NCBI GenBank assembly: GCA_003641405.1
Contig: QNAF01000029.1
Location: 1 to 14,511, forward strand
DNA from: Candidatus Zixiibacteriota bacterium
GTDB taxonomy: Bacteria; Zixibacteria; MSB-5A5; GN15; FEB-12
DNA: 14,511 nucleotides
Direction of reading: 5' to 3'
The notes under the pieces are model-generated. The model worked only from the letters and a program-made list of their open reading frames with translations. It had not been told where the DNA came from and searched no databases. Both the position numbers and the translations under genes were made by a program. Shown piece by piece: positions 14,499-14,511 of this stretch; position 1 is the stretch's first letter, and each line of letters opens with the position of its first letter.

Positions 14499-14511
14499 AT
14501 GGCCAATTCCA
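14499..14511 (+). CDS. Start of a further operon gene, cut by window edge
   Basis: AAAAGGAA at 14486-14493 followed after about six bases by ATG GCC AAT TCC looks like a normal ribosome binding site and start codon, eleven bases after the mdh stop. Only four codons (MANS) are visible, so the product cannot be named. It shows that the operon probably continues to the right. Confidence 0.55.

Overview
This looks like a chromosomal segment from a bacterium of moderate GC content. It carries a densely packed central-carbon operon on the + strand and a disturbed, mostly non-coding left end. The gene set is ferredoxin-dependent 2-oxoacid oxidoreductase (KOR), succinyl-CoA synthetase, LDH-like malate dehydrogenase, an archaeal-type cyclic 2,3-diphosphoglycerate synthetase homologue and carbamate kinase. 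That suggests an anaerobe or facultative anaerobe from a poorly cultured lineage. A Zixibacteria/FCB-type bacterium is my best guess, but no ribosomal marker is present and the assignment is only an impression.

Left end (1-1209). The first 52 bases, read on the - strand, are the start of an IS3-type OrfA transposase with a strong ribosome binding site. The probable IS end lies near 117. A small lipoprotein gene on the - strand runs straight into that end and appears to be cut by the insertion. About 870 bases with no convincing gene follow. They hold a cluster of seven GGTACGCA/TGCGTACC octamers (708-821) and three consecutive segments that fold into good stem-loops (869-911, 942-1007, 1017-1081).

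Middle (1210-4404). A near-consensus promoter precedes an aldehyde dehydrogenase. Next comes a cyclic-2,3-diphosphoglycerate synthetase-like P-loop protein, closed by a plausible intrinsic terminator.

Right part (4441-14511). Carbamate kinase, a CCA-adding-enzyme-like nucleotidyltransferase with an HD domain, sucC, sucD, korD, korA, korB, korC, ndk, a LarA-type nickel-dependent racemase homologue and mdh follow one another on the + strand. Gaps are short (at most 50 bases) or the genes overlap by one to four bases. Another gene begins at the right edge. I see no internal terminator, so this is probably one long transcription unit.

Together KOR and succinyl-CoA synthetase interconvert 2-oxoglutarate, succinyl-CoA and succinate, using ferredoxin as electron carrier, in either the oxidative or the reductive direction. 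Malate dehydrogenase supplies the oxaloacetate/malate step, and nucleoside diphosphate kinase redistributes the nucleoside triphosphate made or used by the synthetase. The LarA homologue beside mdh may feed a D-hydroxyacid such as D-malate into the pathway. The least ordinary points are the lysine/arginine-rich tail on SucD, the LarA-mdh pairing, the octamer cluster and the structured region before the aldehyde dehydrogenase.
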